In this document: positions 7,600 to 15,590 of the stretch, one piece after another
How positions within the stretch are numbered: the stretch's first letter is position 1
Layout: every line of letters begins with the position of its first letter
Assembly: GCA_020341735.1 (NCBI GenBank)
Contig: CP070833.1
Coordinates: 2,002,684 to 2,039,220, forward strand
DNA from: Gammaproteobacteria bacterium
Lineage (GTDB): Bacteria > Pseudomonadota > Gammaproteobacteria > Steroidobacterales > XN24
DNA: 36,537 bases
Direction of reading: 5' to 3'
Made by a program: the position numbers and the translations under genes
The notes under the pieces: model-generated
What the model was told of the DNA's origin: nothing
Databases searched by the model: none
What the model saw: only the letters and a program-made list of their open reading frames with translations

Positions 7600-9777
7600 A
7601 TGACAATACGACTGCGCGCGCCCAAGGCGCTCCTTCTAAGCCTGCTGGGGACTTCTCTGTCCGTCGGAGCGCAGGAGGATTGTCCTGTTCCTGAGGTGCC
7701 CGTCTATCCGGATATCTCCGAGGAAGAACCGGTCGACTTCGTCGCGGACAACGCAGAAGTGACCAAAGAGGGCGTCAGCATTTTCTCCGGCCGGGTAACC
7801 GTTCGACAGGGTTTCCGCGAGATCGAAGCCAGCATGCTTCGATATGACGCCCAGACTGGAAAGATCAAGTCTGACGGACGCGCCACCTATCGGGAACCGG
7901 CGCTTGAGATCAGCGCAGCGGACGCGGACTACAACGCGACCACCGGTGAAGCGGAATTTCTGGACGCAGAATTCGTGCTGCCGGCCCGCCCTGCCCGCGG
8001 GGCTGCCGGACGGGTATCTGTGGCAGCAGATGGCGAGATCATACTCGACGACATCCTGTACACCACCTGCATGGACGAGGACCCGGACTGGCGCCTGCGG
8101 GCCAAGGATCTGGAACTCGATCTGCGCGAGTCTCAAGGTGTGGCGCGTAAGGTTCGATTGGACTTCCGGGATACGCCCCTGCTGTACGCGCCGTACCTGA
8201 GCTTCCCGCTCGACAAGAAGCGTAAGTCCGGATTTCTGATGCCGGAGTTTGGCACCTCGGATCGTTCAGGCACGGAGATTCAGGTGCCGTTCTACTGGAA
8301 TATCGCGCCGAATCGGGACGCCACGATCACCGGCAGATGGTTATCAGACCGAGGCATGCAGCTCAGGAACCAGCTGCGCTACCTGACTGAACGTTCCGAA
8401 GGCCAGCTCTACCTGGAGTATCTGCCAGATGACGATCGGTTCGATGACGACCGCCGCCTGAGCCAGTGGGAAAACCTCACGCGTTTCGGCAACGGATGGC
8501 GCATGTCGGCCGACGTGCAGGAGGCGTCCGACAGAGAATATCTTGAGGACCTTGGATCAGGTGTTTCGTCGACGAGCAAAACCCACCTGTTGCGCAACAT
8601 TGAGGTGTCTTACCTCGGAAGCCATTGGGACTTCGTCGCGAGGGCGCGGAACTACCAGACCATGGATGTCGACATCACCAATGAGGACAAACCGGCCGAG
8701 CGGCTGCCACAGTTCCTGCTGTCCGGCAACCTGAGCGACGGCCCGCTGGGGCTGACCTACGAATGGAACAGCGAACTGGTGAACTTCAATCAGGAAGAAG
8801 GGGTCGATGGAGCCCGCGCCAGCGTGGAGCCGGCGATCAGCCTGCCGCTGGAAGGTCCGGGTTACTTCTTGATACCGAAGCTGGCCTGGCGAGTGACCGG
8901 CTACGACCTCGATCTGGATGACGATGAGGGTGAGGATCAGCCGACTCTGGGCGTGCCTATCGCCAGCCTTGACGCAGGTCTGCTCTTCGAGCGCGAAACG
9001 CCGTCGGGGAAGTACGTACAGACTCTGCAACCCCGGGTGCTGTACGCATACATTCCGCGGCGCACGCAGGACGACATGCCGATCTTCGATACCGCGGTGC
9101 CCGATTTCAATTATGTCCAGTTGTTCCGGCGCAATCGTTTCGTCGGAGGCGACAGGGTCGGAGACACGGATCAAGTCAGCGTGGGCGTCACGACCCGCCT
9201 CCTGGCTTCTGACACCGGCAGGGAATTCCTCCGGGCGACCCTGGGACAGGCTTTTTATCTGGGCGACCGGCGTGTCGTGGTGCCCGGGTCCGAGGAAGAG
9301 AGCGATAACGAATCAGACGTAGTCGCCGAACTCGGACTCGATATCTTCAAACACTGGAATGCGGATCTCGCCTATCACTGGAATGTGGATGATCAGGACA
9401 CGCGGCGAGCAGAGTTCCGACTGCAGTACCGCCCGGAGCAGAACAAGGTCGCAAACGCTTCTTACCGGTATCTGCCCGGCATCCTCGAGCAGGCCAGTCT
9501 GTCGGTCGGTTGGCCGCTCAGTAAGCGGTGGAGCGTCGTCGGGGCGATAGACTACTCGATCCGTGACAGCACAACTCTGGAGCGCATGGTCGGTCTCCAG
9601 TACGAGAGTTGCTGTTGGGCTGTAAGGATGGCTTCCAGCCGGGAAGTGAGTAACCGCGATGGATCCAAGGATACCGCGTTCATGCTGCAGCTCGATCTCA
9701 AGGGCCTGGCCGGTCTCGGGATCGACGCCCGAAGGCGATTCGAGCGTGATATCCTAGGTTATTCGGTTTACGAATAA
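7600..9777 (+). CDS. lptD: LPS-assembly outer-membrane protein LptD
   Basis: Outer-membrane beta-barrel that, with LptE, inserts lipopolysaccharide into the outer leaflet. The 725-residue product has a signal peptide (cleavage near VGA-Q), then an N-terminal OstA/LptA-like beta-jellyroll (about 45-160; VDFVADNAEV...SGRVTVRQ), then the large LptD barrel domain. The four cysteines needed for disulfide maturation are present: C28, C157 and the adjacent pair C671-C672 (YESCCW), matching E. coli C31, C173, C724 and C725. ATG 7600 is well spaced from AAGG. It heads the conserved lptD-surA-pdxA-rsmA-apaG-apaH run and is followed 18 bp later by surA, its barrel-folding chaperone. Confidence 0.97.
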   Translation: MTIRLRAPKALLLSLLGTSLSVGAQEDCPVPEVPVYPDISEEEPVDFVADNAEVTKEGVSIFSGRVTVRQGFREIEASMLRYDAQTGKIKSDGRATYREPALEISAADADYNATTGEAEFLDAEFVLPARPARGAAGRVSVAADGEIILDDILYTTCMDEDPDWRLRAKDLELDLRESQGVARKVRLDFRDTPLLYAPYLSFPLDKKRKSGFLMPEFGTSDRSGTEIQVPFYWNIAPNRDATITGRWLSDRGMQLRNQLRYLTERSEGQLYLEYLPDDDRFDDDRRLSQWENLTRFGNGWRMSADVQEASDREYLEDLGSGVSSTSKTHLLRNIEVSYLGSHWDFVARARNYQTMDVDITNEDKPAERLPQFLLSGNLSDGPLGLTYEWNSELVNFNQEEGVDGARASVEPAISLPLEGPGYFLIPKLAWRVTGYDLDLDDDEGEDQPTLGVPIASLDAGLLFERETPSGKYVQTLQPRVLYAYIPRRTQDDMPIFDTAVPDFNYVQLFRRNRFVGGDRVGDTDQVSVGVTTRLLASDTGREFLRATLGQAFYLGDRRVVVPGSEEESDNESDVVAELGLDIFKHWNADLAYHWNVDDQDTRRAEFRLQYRPEQNKVANASYRYLPGILEQASLSVGWPLSKRWSVVGAIDYSIRDSTTLERMVGLQYESCCWAVRMASSREVSNRDGSKDTAFMLQLDLKGLAGLGIDARRRFERDILGYSVYE

Positions 9778-9795
9778 CCCCCTGTATTCCAGACT

Positions 9796-11097
9796 ATGCG
9801 CAAGCTTTTGATCGCGATATTCGCGGCCTCGGCCGGTCAGGTCAGCCTCGCTCAATCCACGCAGGGCCTGAGCAACGATGGCCTCTTGCTCGATCGTATT
9901 GCCGCGGTGGTCAATGACGGCATCATCCTTCAGAGCCAGATCGAGTCCAGGATGAGAATCGTTGTCGATCAGCTGCGCGAGCAGAGGACCCAGTTGCCTC
10001 CTCGCGACGTCATCGAACAACAGGTCCTGGAGCAGCTCATCGTTCAGGAGGTGCAGCTGCAACGCGCTCGCCGGCTCGGCATCCGGGTACCCGATCAGAT
10101 GCTCAACCAGACGCTGCAACGAGTCGCGCAACGCAACGGTATCTCGCTGTCCCAGCTGCCGAGTGCACTCGCCTCTCAGGGTATCAACTACTCCCAATAT
10201 CGCGAAGACATGCGTAACGACATGATCCTGGACGCTCTCATGCAGAGGGATGTGATCGCGCGGATTTCCGTCTCCGAGCGCGAGATCGAGCGTTTCCTGC
10301 AACGTCAGGAGTCGAGCCTCGGCGATCAGATCGACTATGACATCTCGCACATCCTCATCGCCCTTGGTCAGGTCCCATCCCCCGAGGAGGTTGAGGCAGC
10401 GGAACAGAAGGCGGAGAAAATTCATCAGCAACTGGTCGCGGGAGCGGACTTCACGGAAACGGCGGTGGCCTACTCGGACGGTCAGAACGCTCTTGATGGA
10501 GGCCGCCTCGGCTGGCGCCGGGGCGCGCAGCTGCCACCGGTCTTCTTCGACGTAGTCCGCGACTTGCAGCCCGGTGAGATATCACCGCCGATCCGCAGCC
10601 CGAGTGGCGTGCATCTGCTGAAACTGAATGACGTACGAGGCTCGGACCGTGTCATAGAGCTTCAGCACCACACTCGTCATATTTTGCTCAGGCCAGACGA
10701 AATCCTCGACGATCGAGCGATCAAATCAAAACTCCAGCGCATCCGGGTCCGGATCGTCGAGGATGGTGAGGACTTCGATGACGTCGCCCGTCTCGAATCC
10801 GACGATCCGGGATCGGGGCCGATGGGCGGTGACCTTGGCTGGAACACCCCGGGGACTTTCGTGCCCGTGTTCGAGGAAGAGATCGCCGCTCTGCAACCGG
10901 GGCAGATAAGCGAACCCTTCCGGACCGAGTTCGGCTGGCACATCGTAGAACTGATAGACCGGCAGGAGCGAGACACGACCGAGGAGGTTCAGCGGATGCG
11001 GGCGATCGAGGCAATCCGTGCGAGCAAACGTGAGCAGGAAACCGAGATTTGGCTCCGTCAATTACGTGACGAGGCCTATGTGGAACTTCGCGGCTAG
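9796..11097 (+). CDS. surA: Periplasmic chaperone / peptidyl-prolyl isomerase SurA
   Basis: Periplasmic chaperone that delivers unfolded outer-membrane proteins, LptD being a major client, to the BAM complex. The 433 residues show a signal peptide (cleavage near SLA-Q), an N-terminal SurA chaperone domain (about 28-165; LLDRIAAVVNDGIILQSQIE) and two parvulin (PpiC) domains. These lie at about 178-280 (YDISHILI ... GGRLGWRRGAQLPP ... GVHLLKL) and 290-390 (TRHILL ... GGDLGWNTPGTFVP ... GWHIVEL). A short C-terminal helix completes the chaperone core. The length and layout match E. coli SurA (428). The gene lies directly after lptD. Confidence 0.97.
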   Translation: MRKLLIAIFAASAGQVSLAQSTQGLSNDGLLLDRIAAVVNDGIILQSQIESRMRIVVDQLREQRTQLPPRDVIEQQVLEQLIVQEVQLQRARRLGIRVPDQMLNQTLQRVAQRNGISLSQLPSALASQGINYSQYREDMRNDMILDALMQRDVIARISVSEREIERFLQRQESSLGDQIDYDISHILIALGQVPSPEEVEAAEQKAEKIHQQLVAGADFTETAVAYSDGQNALDGGRLGWRRGAQLPPVFFDVVRDLQPGEISPPIRSPSGVHLLKLNDVRGSDRVIELQHHTRHILLRPDEILDDRAIKSKLQRIRVRIVEDGEDFDDVARLESDDPGSGPMGGDLGWNTPGTFVPVFEEEIAALQPGQISEPFRTEFGWHIVELIDRQERDTTEEVQRMRAIEAIRASKREQETEIWLRQLRDEAYVELRG

Positions 11098-11107
11098 CCT
11101 CTGGGAT

Positions 11108-11126
11108 CGGTCGGCGAGGCCGACCG
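11108..11126 (+). other. Small inverted repeat between surA and pdxA
   Basis: A perfect 7-bp inverted repeat (CGGTCGG / CCGACCG) with a 5-nt loop lies 10 bp after the surA stop and 16 bp before the pdxA start. No T-tract follows, so it is not a classic terminator. It could be an RNA-processing or transcript-stability hairpin, or chance in GC-rich DNA. Confidence 0.35.
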
Positions 11127-11142
11127 GTGACGCGCGCGTCGC

Positions 11143-12132
11143 ATGAATCAGGCACCCCCAATAATAGCGTTTACGCCCGGCGAGCCCGCCGGGATCGGAC
11201 CGGATTTGGCCGTCGGCCTGGCCTCACAGGACCTGCCGCTGAGGCTGATCGTCGTAGCCGATGCGGATATGCTCCAGCAAAGGGCGGTCGCGCTCGGAAT
11301 AGACCTGGCAATCCATCGAGATCCGGACCGGATCCCGGAACCTCGCTCCGGCAACCTATCGGTCTGCCATGTGCCGCTGAACAGCCCGGCAGAGATTGGC
11401 CGCCTCGATACCGAAAACGCGACCGCAGTTCTCCGTGGTCTGGAGCTCAGCGTTCGGGAGTGCGTCTCCGGACGCTGGCATGCCATGACGACCGGACCGG
11501 TTCATAAAGCGATTATCAACGAGGCCGGCATAGCCTTTAGCGGGCATACGGAGTTTCTGGCTCGCCTCACAGACACGGAATTACCGGTCATGATGCTGGC
11601 CAGCGAATCTCTCAAGGTCGCGCTGGTCACCACTCATCTGCCGCTCTCGGAAGTGCCGGGTGCGATATCAGGCGATCGGATTATCCGGACGCTGGAGGTT
11701 CTTGAAGGGGATCTCCGCCACCGATTCGGGATCGCCTCCCCGCGGATCCTCGTCTGCGGGCTCAACCCTCACGCCGGCGAAGGCGGACACCTCGGGCGAG
11801 AAGAGATAGAGATAATCGAACCGGCGCTTGACGAGGCCCGCTACCGTGGCATCTTGGTCGACGGGCCACTGCCGGCGGACACTTTGTTCACGCCGCGGCA
11901 CCTGTCCGGCGCGACAGCGGTCCTCGCCATGTATCACGACCAAGGTCTGCCCGTACTGAAATACAGCGGATTCGGTCAGGCCGTGAACGTCACGCTGGGC
12001 CTGCCGATCATCCGTACCTCGGTGGATCACGGCACAGCCACGGAACTGGCCGGCACTGGTCGCGCTGATCCTGGCAGCCTGCTGCAGGCGCTAGGCCTCG
12101 CTGCCACACTGGCCAAGGTCGAGCACTCTTGA
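11143..12132 (+). CDS. pdxA: 4-hydroxythreonine-4-phosphate dehydrogenase
   Basis: NAD-dependent, metal-requiring enzyme of the DXP-dependent pyridoxal 5'-phosphate pathway; it oxidises and decarboxylates 4-phosphohydroxy-L-threonine. The 329 residues match the family length. Visible landmarks are the N-terminal TPGEPAGIGPDL, the substrate/metal region TGPVHKAIINEAG followed by FSGHTEFLA, the segment GPLPADTLF, and MYHDQGLPVLKY holding the last metal histidine. It lies between surA and rsmA as in E. coli, and its stop overlaps the rsmA TTG start by 4 bp. Confidence 0.97.
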   Translation: MNQAPPIIAFTPGEPAGIGPDLAVGLASQDLPLRLIVVADADMLQQRAVALGIDLAIHRDPDRIPEPRSGNLSVCHVPLNSPAEIGRLDTENATAVLRGLELSVRECVSGRWHAMTTGPVHKAIINEAGIAFSGHTEFLARLTDTELPVMMLASESLKVALVTTHLPLSEVPGAISGDRIIRTLEVLEGDLRHRFGIASPRILVCGLNPHAGEGGHLGREEIEIIEPALDEARYRGILVDGPLPADTLFTPRHLSGATAVLAMYHDQGLPVLKYSGFGQAVNVTLGLPIIRTSVDHGTATELAGTGRADPGSLLQALGLAATLAKVEHS

Positions 12133-12923
12133 GCCATCGCCCGCGGAAACGCTTTGGTCAGCATTTCCTTCACGATCCGGGCGTGATCCAGAAAATCGTC
12201 GCTTCGATTGACCCCGCGGCAGATGATCTGATTGTCGAAATCGGGCCCGGTGAGGGCGCGATCACCATCCCTCTGTTGGATCGCGTCGGCACGATGCACG
12301 CGATAGAGATCGATCGCGACGTCATTCGCTCGCTGGAAAGTCGCTGCAGGACACACGGCAATCTGCTCCTCCACAATGCCGATGCCCTGCGGTTCGATTT
12401 CACGACGTTGGCTGTGCCAGGCTCCGCGCTGCGCATCGTGGGCAATCTTCCGTACAACATCTCGACGCCACTCCTGTTCCATCTCCTGCGCCAGCGCGAC
12501 GTGATCCACGACATGCATTTCATGCTTCAGCGCGAGGTCGTCGAGCGTATGGCCGCCGGACCCGGCTCACGAAAGTATGGCCGCCTCACCGTAATGTTGG
12601 CGGCGTATTGCCGGGTCGAGCGGCTGTTCGATATCGGTCCCGGCGCATTCCGTCCGCCGCCTCGTGTGCATTCTTCGATGGTCCGGTTGACGCCGTTTAC
12701 CAGTGCCCCGTTCCCGAACCCGAGGCCGGATGCGTTCTCGGCTATCGTCAACCGGGCGTTTTCCATGCGCCGCAAGACGCTGCGGAATGCCCTGAAGGGC
12801 ATGGTGTCCGTAGAAACGATGATCGCGGTCCATTGTGATCCGGGCAGTCGCCCCGAGACCCTGACAGCCGCACAATTCGCCCTGCTGGCGGCTGGCAGCG
12901 ATATACAATCAGACGGTGAATGA
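12129..12923 (+). CDS. rsmA: 16S rRNA (adenine1518-N6/adenine1519-N6)-dimethyltransferase
   Basis: Also called KsgA; dimethylates A1518 and A1519 of 16S rRNA late in 30S assembly, using S-adenosylmethionine. The 264-residue product opens with RKRFGQHFLHD. The SAM-binding motif I is VEIGPGEGAIT and the catalytic motif IV is NLPYN (GNLPYNISTPLLFHLL). A C-terminal helical domain includes the conserved FSMRRKTLRNALKG. The start is a TTG that overlaps the pdxA stop (TTGA). No ATG lies before the conserved core, so this rare start is well supported. Confidence 0.96.
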   Translation: MSHRPRKRFGQHFLHDPGVIQKIVASIDPAADDLIVEIGPGEGAITIPLLDRVGTMHAIEIDRDVIRSLESRCRTHGNLLLHNADALRFDFTTLAVPGSALRIVGNLPYNISTPLLFHLLRQRDVIHDMHFMLQREVVERMAAGPGSRKYGRLTVMLAAYCRVERLFDIGPGAFRPPPRVHSSMVRLTPFTSAPFPNPRPDAFSAIVNRAFSMRRKTLRNALKGMVSVETMIAVHCDPGSRPETLTAAQFALLAAGSDIQSDGE

Positions 12924-12936
12924 AACGGCAATTCCC

Positions 12937-12943
12937 CTATACT
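12937..12943 (+). promoter_or_regulatory. Candidate -10 element (CTATACT) upstream of the universal stress gene
   Basis: CTATACT lies 46 bp before the usp start codon, within the 66-bp gap after rsmA. It matches the extended -10 preferred by the stationary-phase factor sigma-S. The matching -35 region (GTGAAT at 12916-12921) is weak, which sigma-S promoters tolerate. A start site near 12950 would give a leader of about 40 nt holding the strong Shine-Dalgarno AAGGGAGG (12974-12981). The assignment is inference from a short motif. Confidence 0.45.
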
Positions 12944-12989
12944 CTGAGCAGAAGGCCGGCCGCCGCATCCACCAAGGGAGGCAGTTCTT

Positions 12990-13424
12990 ATGTCCGACTA
13001 TAAACGCGTGCTCGTCGCTGTCGATCTCAGCGAACACAGTGACCAGGTCGTAAAACGGGCGCAGTTCATCGCCAAGGCATTCCAGGCCGAGATAAGTCTT
13101 CTGCATGTCGTCGAATATGTCCCGGTAGAACCTATGGGAGAGGCGCTACTCCCGGCCGTCGATATCGAGGACGAACTCGTTCAGGGCGCTCGGCGCAGAC
13201 TGGATGAACTGGCCGAACGTACGGGCGTGCCCGGGGTCGACCGTCGGGTGGAGAACGGCACCATAAAATCGGAAGTGGTCCGGGTCGCAGAAGAAATCAA
13301 CGCCGACCTTGTTATTCTGGGCAGCCGGGAACGTCACGGGGTCGCCGTGCTTCTCAACCTCACGGAGGACACGATCCTCCACGCCGCGCCATGCGACGTG
13401 CTGGCGATACGCCTAGCCGACTAG
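12990..13424 (+). CDS. Universal stress protein, UspA family
   Basis: Cytosolic 144-residue protein with the Rossmann-like universal stress fold: it begins YKRVLVAVDLSEHS, has ISLLHVVEYVP as the second strand, and ends with ADLVILGSRERHG...APCDVLAIR. The usual ATP-binding pattern G-x2-G-x9-G-S/T is only partly kept, because the GS(T/V)A segment is replaced by NLTED; nucleotide binding may be reduced. It has a very strong ribosome site (AAGGGAGG, 8 nt before ATG) and a possible promoter of its own. Its position between rsmA and apaG interrupts a gene pair that is normally adjacent, so it is probably a later insertion in this superoperon. Client pathway unknown. Confidence 0.88.
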   Translation: MSDYKRVLVAVDLSEHSDQVVKRAQFIAKAFQAEISLLHVVEYVPVEPMGEALLPAVDIEDELVQGARRRLDELAERTGVPGVDRRVENGTIKSEVVRVAEEINADLVILGSRERHGVAVLLNLTEDTILHAAPCDVLAIRLAD

Positions 13425-13441
13425 GGGCAGACTCGCCGATC

Positions 13442-13819
13442 ATGTCCGCAGAAGGCCACATCCGCGTGCACGTGGACACGCAATACGTCGCTGACCAGTC
13501 GGTTCCCGAGGAGAGTCGCTACGTGTTCGCCTATACGGTCACGATCCACAATGAGGGGAACGAAGTGGCGCAGCTGATCTCGCGCCACTGGATAATCACC
13601 GACGCGAACGGCGGAACCAGCGAGGTCGAGGGCGAGGGCGTCGTCGGCGAGAAACCGACTCTGCGGCCGGGAGAGGGCTTCCGTTATACCAGTGGCGCCA
13701 TCCTCGAGACCCCGGTCGGGTCGATGAGAGGCACCTACCACCTGGTGGACAAAAACGGCCAACCCTTCGAAGCGCCCATTGCTGCATTCACACTGGCCGT
13801 CCCCGGCATGCTGCATTAA
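13442..13819 (+). CDS. apaG: ApaG (Co2+/Mg2+ efflux-associated FN3-like protein)
   Basis: The ApaG family has an immunoglobulin/FN3-like beta-sandwich fold. Its link to Co2+ resistance comes from mutant phenotypes in enterics, and its exact activity is unknown. Starting at ATG 13442 gives 125 residues, exactly the E. coli length; the longer open frame overlapping usp has no family counterpart. Conserved segments are visible: YVFAYTVTIHNEG, LISRHWIITDANG, EVEGEGVVGEKPTLRPGEGFRYTSGAIL and GSMRGTYHLVD. It lies 17 bp after usp and 7 bp before apaH, its usual partner. Confidence 0.96.
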   Translation: MSAEGHIRVHVDTQYVADQSVPEESRYVFAYTVTIHNEGNEVAQLISRHWIITDANGGTSEVEGEGVVGEKPTLRPGEGFRYTSGAILETPVGSMRGTYHLVDKNGQPFEAPIAAFTLAVPGMLH

Positions 13820-13826
13820 TCCGGGA

Positions 13827-14657
13827 ATGGCGGTTTACGCGATCGGTGACGTGCAGGGGTGTTATGACCCCCTCAGAGCCCTGCTCGACAAGGTTAAGTT
13901 CGATCCCGACAAGGACAAGGTCTGGTTCACCGGCGACCTGGTCAACCGGGGACCAAAGTCCCTGAAGGTTCTACGCTACGTTCGCGGGCTCGGCGACAGC
14001 GCCATCACGGTACTGGGGAACCACGACTTGCACTTGCTTGCAGTGGCCGAGTTTCCTCGGCGACTGCGCACCAAAGACACTCTGGACAATGTGTTGGCTG
14101 CCAAGGATCGGGACGAACTACTCGACTGGCTGCGACACCGACCCATGATGCATTACGACAAGAAACTCGGGTTTGCGCTAGCTCATGCCGGCCTGTCCCC
14201 CCAATGGGACCTTGCCACCGCACTGAACGCGGCGGCGGAACTGGAAGACATTCTGCGGAGCAGCCGGTGCCGTGCGTACTTTAAGCGTATGTACGGCAAC
14301 GAACCTAACCGCTGGTCGCGCAAGCTTCGCGGCTGGCGACGCCTGCGCTACATCACCAACTGCTTCACTCGGATGCGCTATTGCGATAAGCGCGGCCGTC
14401 TTGAACTAACGCGCAGCGGTCGGCCGAGTCACCGGGATCGCAAGTATATGCCCTGGTTTCGGGTGCCGGACCGGGAGAACAAAAAAGTCCGTATCGTTTT
14501 TGGCCACTGGTCGACCTTAGGTCCGGTCACCGACAAAAACATCTTCCCGCTGGATACCGGTTGCGTGTGGGGCGGCTCTCTGACCGCTCTAAAGCTCTCG
14601 TCGAAATCCGCCAAGCGTATAAGCGTGCGCTGCAAGCAGTCACAGAAACCGGGCTGA
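13827..14657 (+). CDS. apaH: Symmetrical bis(5'-nucleosyl)-tetraphosphatase
   Basis: Hydrolyses Ap4A to two ADP and acts as a decapping enzyme on Np4-capped RNA in the cytosol. ATG 13827 gives 276 residues, normal for ApaH. The metallophosphatase motifs are intact: GDVQGCYDPL, GDLVNRGP and GNHDLHLLA, then ALAHAGLSPQWD and FGHWSTLG later. The last part is rich in Lys and Arg. The gene ends the lptD superoperon. Confidence 0.96.
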   Translation: MAVYAIGDVQGCYDPLRALLDKVKFDPDKDKVWFTGDLVNRGPKSLKVLRYVRGLGDSAITVLGNHDLHLLAVAEFPRRLRTKDTLDNVLAAKDRDELLDWLRHRPMMHYDKKLGFALAHAGLSPQWDLATALNAAAELEDILRSSRCRAYFKRMYGNEPNRWSRKLRGWRRLRYITNCFTRMRYCDKRGRLELTRSGRPSHRDRKYMPWFRVPDRENKKVRIVFGHWSTLGPVTDKNIFPLDTGCVWGGSLTALKLSSKSAKRISVRCKQSQKPG

Positions 14658-14662
14658 AAGGA

Positions 14663-14683
14663 CTGGCCCCACGCATGGGCTAG
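14663..14683 (+). terminator. Weak hairpin after apaH
   Basis: Five bases after the apaH stop, CTGGCCC and GGGCTAG can pair (7 bp with one G-U) around a 7-nt loop. No run of T follows, so intrinsic termination would be weak. It may mark the 3' end of the superoperon message. Its right arm overlaps a possible -10 box for the next operon. Confidence 0.3.
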
Positions 14684-14686
14684 AAT
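14681..14686 (+). promoter_or_regulatory. Candidate -10 (TAGAAT) for the kynurenine operon
   Basis: TAGAAT in the 69-bp gap between apaH and the SDR gene is the best -10-like hexamer before the kynurenine cluster, about 40 bp before the TTG start. I see no good -35 at 16-18 bp upstream, so an activator would be needed if it is real. It could also be chance. Confidence 0.25.
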
Positions 14687-14726
14687 AGTCCCTGGACTTT
14701 GTCTGGCGGTCGATGGGCACATAGCG

Positions 14727-15506
14727 TTGGAGCTGGAAGGAAAGCGAGCTTTGGTTTGTGGCGCGAGCCGAGGTATCGGTCGAGCGACCGCCGAGGCGCT
14801 GTCCGAAGCGGGCGCCCAAGTAATCATCGCAGCTCGAGACGGACACCGCCTCGCGCAGGTCGTAGCCGAACTGCCGCAACCGGTGGGACAGGAGCATGAA
14901 GCCCTGGAAATCGACTTCGGTGACACCGCGCATATCGGACCCCAGCTGGCCGAACTCCTGCATTCCGGACCTGTCCATGTTGTCGTGAACAACTCCGGTG
15001 GTCCGCCGGCCGGGCCTGCCTCGCAGGCCGAGACCGCAGCATTCGAATCTGCCTTCCGTCAGCATGTCGTCGCCAATCAAGTCATTCTCCGCACGCTGCT
15101 GCCGGCAATGAAAGCGTCCGGCTATGGCCGGATAGTGAATATCATCTCGACGTCGGTGAAAGAGCCCATTCCGGGCCTGGGCGTGTCCAATACGATACGT
15201 GGCGCCGTCGCCAGCTGGGCCAAGACGCTGTCACGCGAACTGGGCCCATTCGGCATCACCGTGAACAACGTGCTGCCAGGCTTCACTGCCACAGAGCGTC
15301 TCGAATACTTCTTCGAGCAACGCGCCGAGGCTTCCGGCAACTCCGTTGATACTGTACGTCAACAGGCGCGCATGAGAGTACCGGTGGGCCGATTTGCCGA
15401 GCCGCGAGAGATCGCGGCAGCAGTCACATTCCTGGCATCTCCTGCAGCAGGGTATATCAATGGCATTAATCTGCCGGTAGACGGCGGACTGATCGCCAGC
15501 CTGTGA
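14727..15506 (+). CDS. Short-chain dehydrogenase/reductase-like protein of the kynurenine operon
   Basis: 259 residues with a classical SDR fold. The NAD(P)-binding GASRGIGRA (residues 12-20), the NNSGG segment (88-92, in place of NNAG), and ITVNNVLPGFTATER plus INLPVDGG near the end are all present. The active site is unusual: the serine is kept (S141), but the positions of the catalytic YxxxK hold S154 and R158 (VSNTIRGA). It is therefore unlikely to be a standard SDR oxidoreductase and may have a changed chemistry. The start is TTG at 14727; the upstream in-frame ATG at 14712 meets a stop after three codons, and no good Shine-Dalgarno is visible. From memory, related SDRs occur in kynurenine clusters of Bacteroidetes, which supports a role in the lower pathway, but the reaction is unknown. 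Confidence 0.8.
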   Translation: MELEGKRALVCGASRGIGRATAEALSEAGAQVIIAARDGHRLAQVVAELPQPVGQEHEALEIDFGDTAHIGPQLAELLHSGPVHVVVNNSGGPPAGPASQAETAAFESAFRQHVVANQVILRTLLPAMKASGYGRIVNIISTSVKEPIPGLGVSNTIRGAVASWAKTLSRELGPFGITVNNVLPGFTATERLEYFFEQRAEASGNSVDTVRQQARMRVPVGRFAEPREIAAAVTFLASPAAGYINGINLPVDGGLIASL

Positions 15507-15549
15507 CCGAGTGCATGAGAAAGCGGACCTGCCCGGATGTGACGCGGCA

Positions 15550-15573
15550 AGAAAGGTCAGAAAACACTTTCTG
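15550..15573 (+). promoter_or_regulatory. Two alternative hairpins upstream of the RidA-type gene
   Basis: In the 84-bp gap between the SDR and deaminase genes, AGAAAG (15550-15555) and CAGAAA (15558-15563) can each pair with the same 3' arm, CTTTCT / TTTCTG (15567-15573). The second forms a 6-bp stem with an ACAC tetraloop. The stems exclude each other and lie 6 nt before the Shine-Dalgarno GGGGGA. A regulatory role is speculative. Confidence 0.3.
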
Positions 15574-15590
15574 CTGAGTGGGGGAATCGC

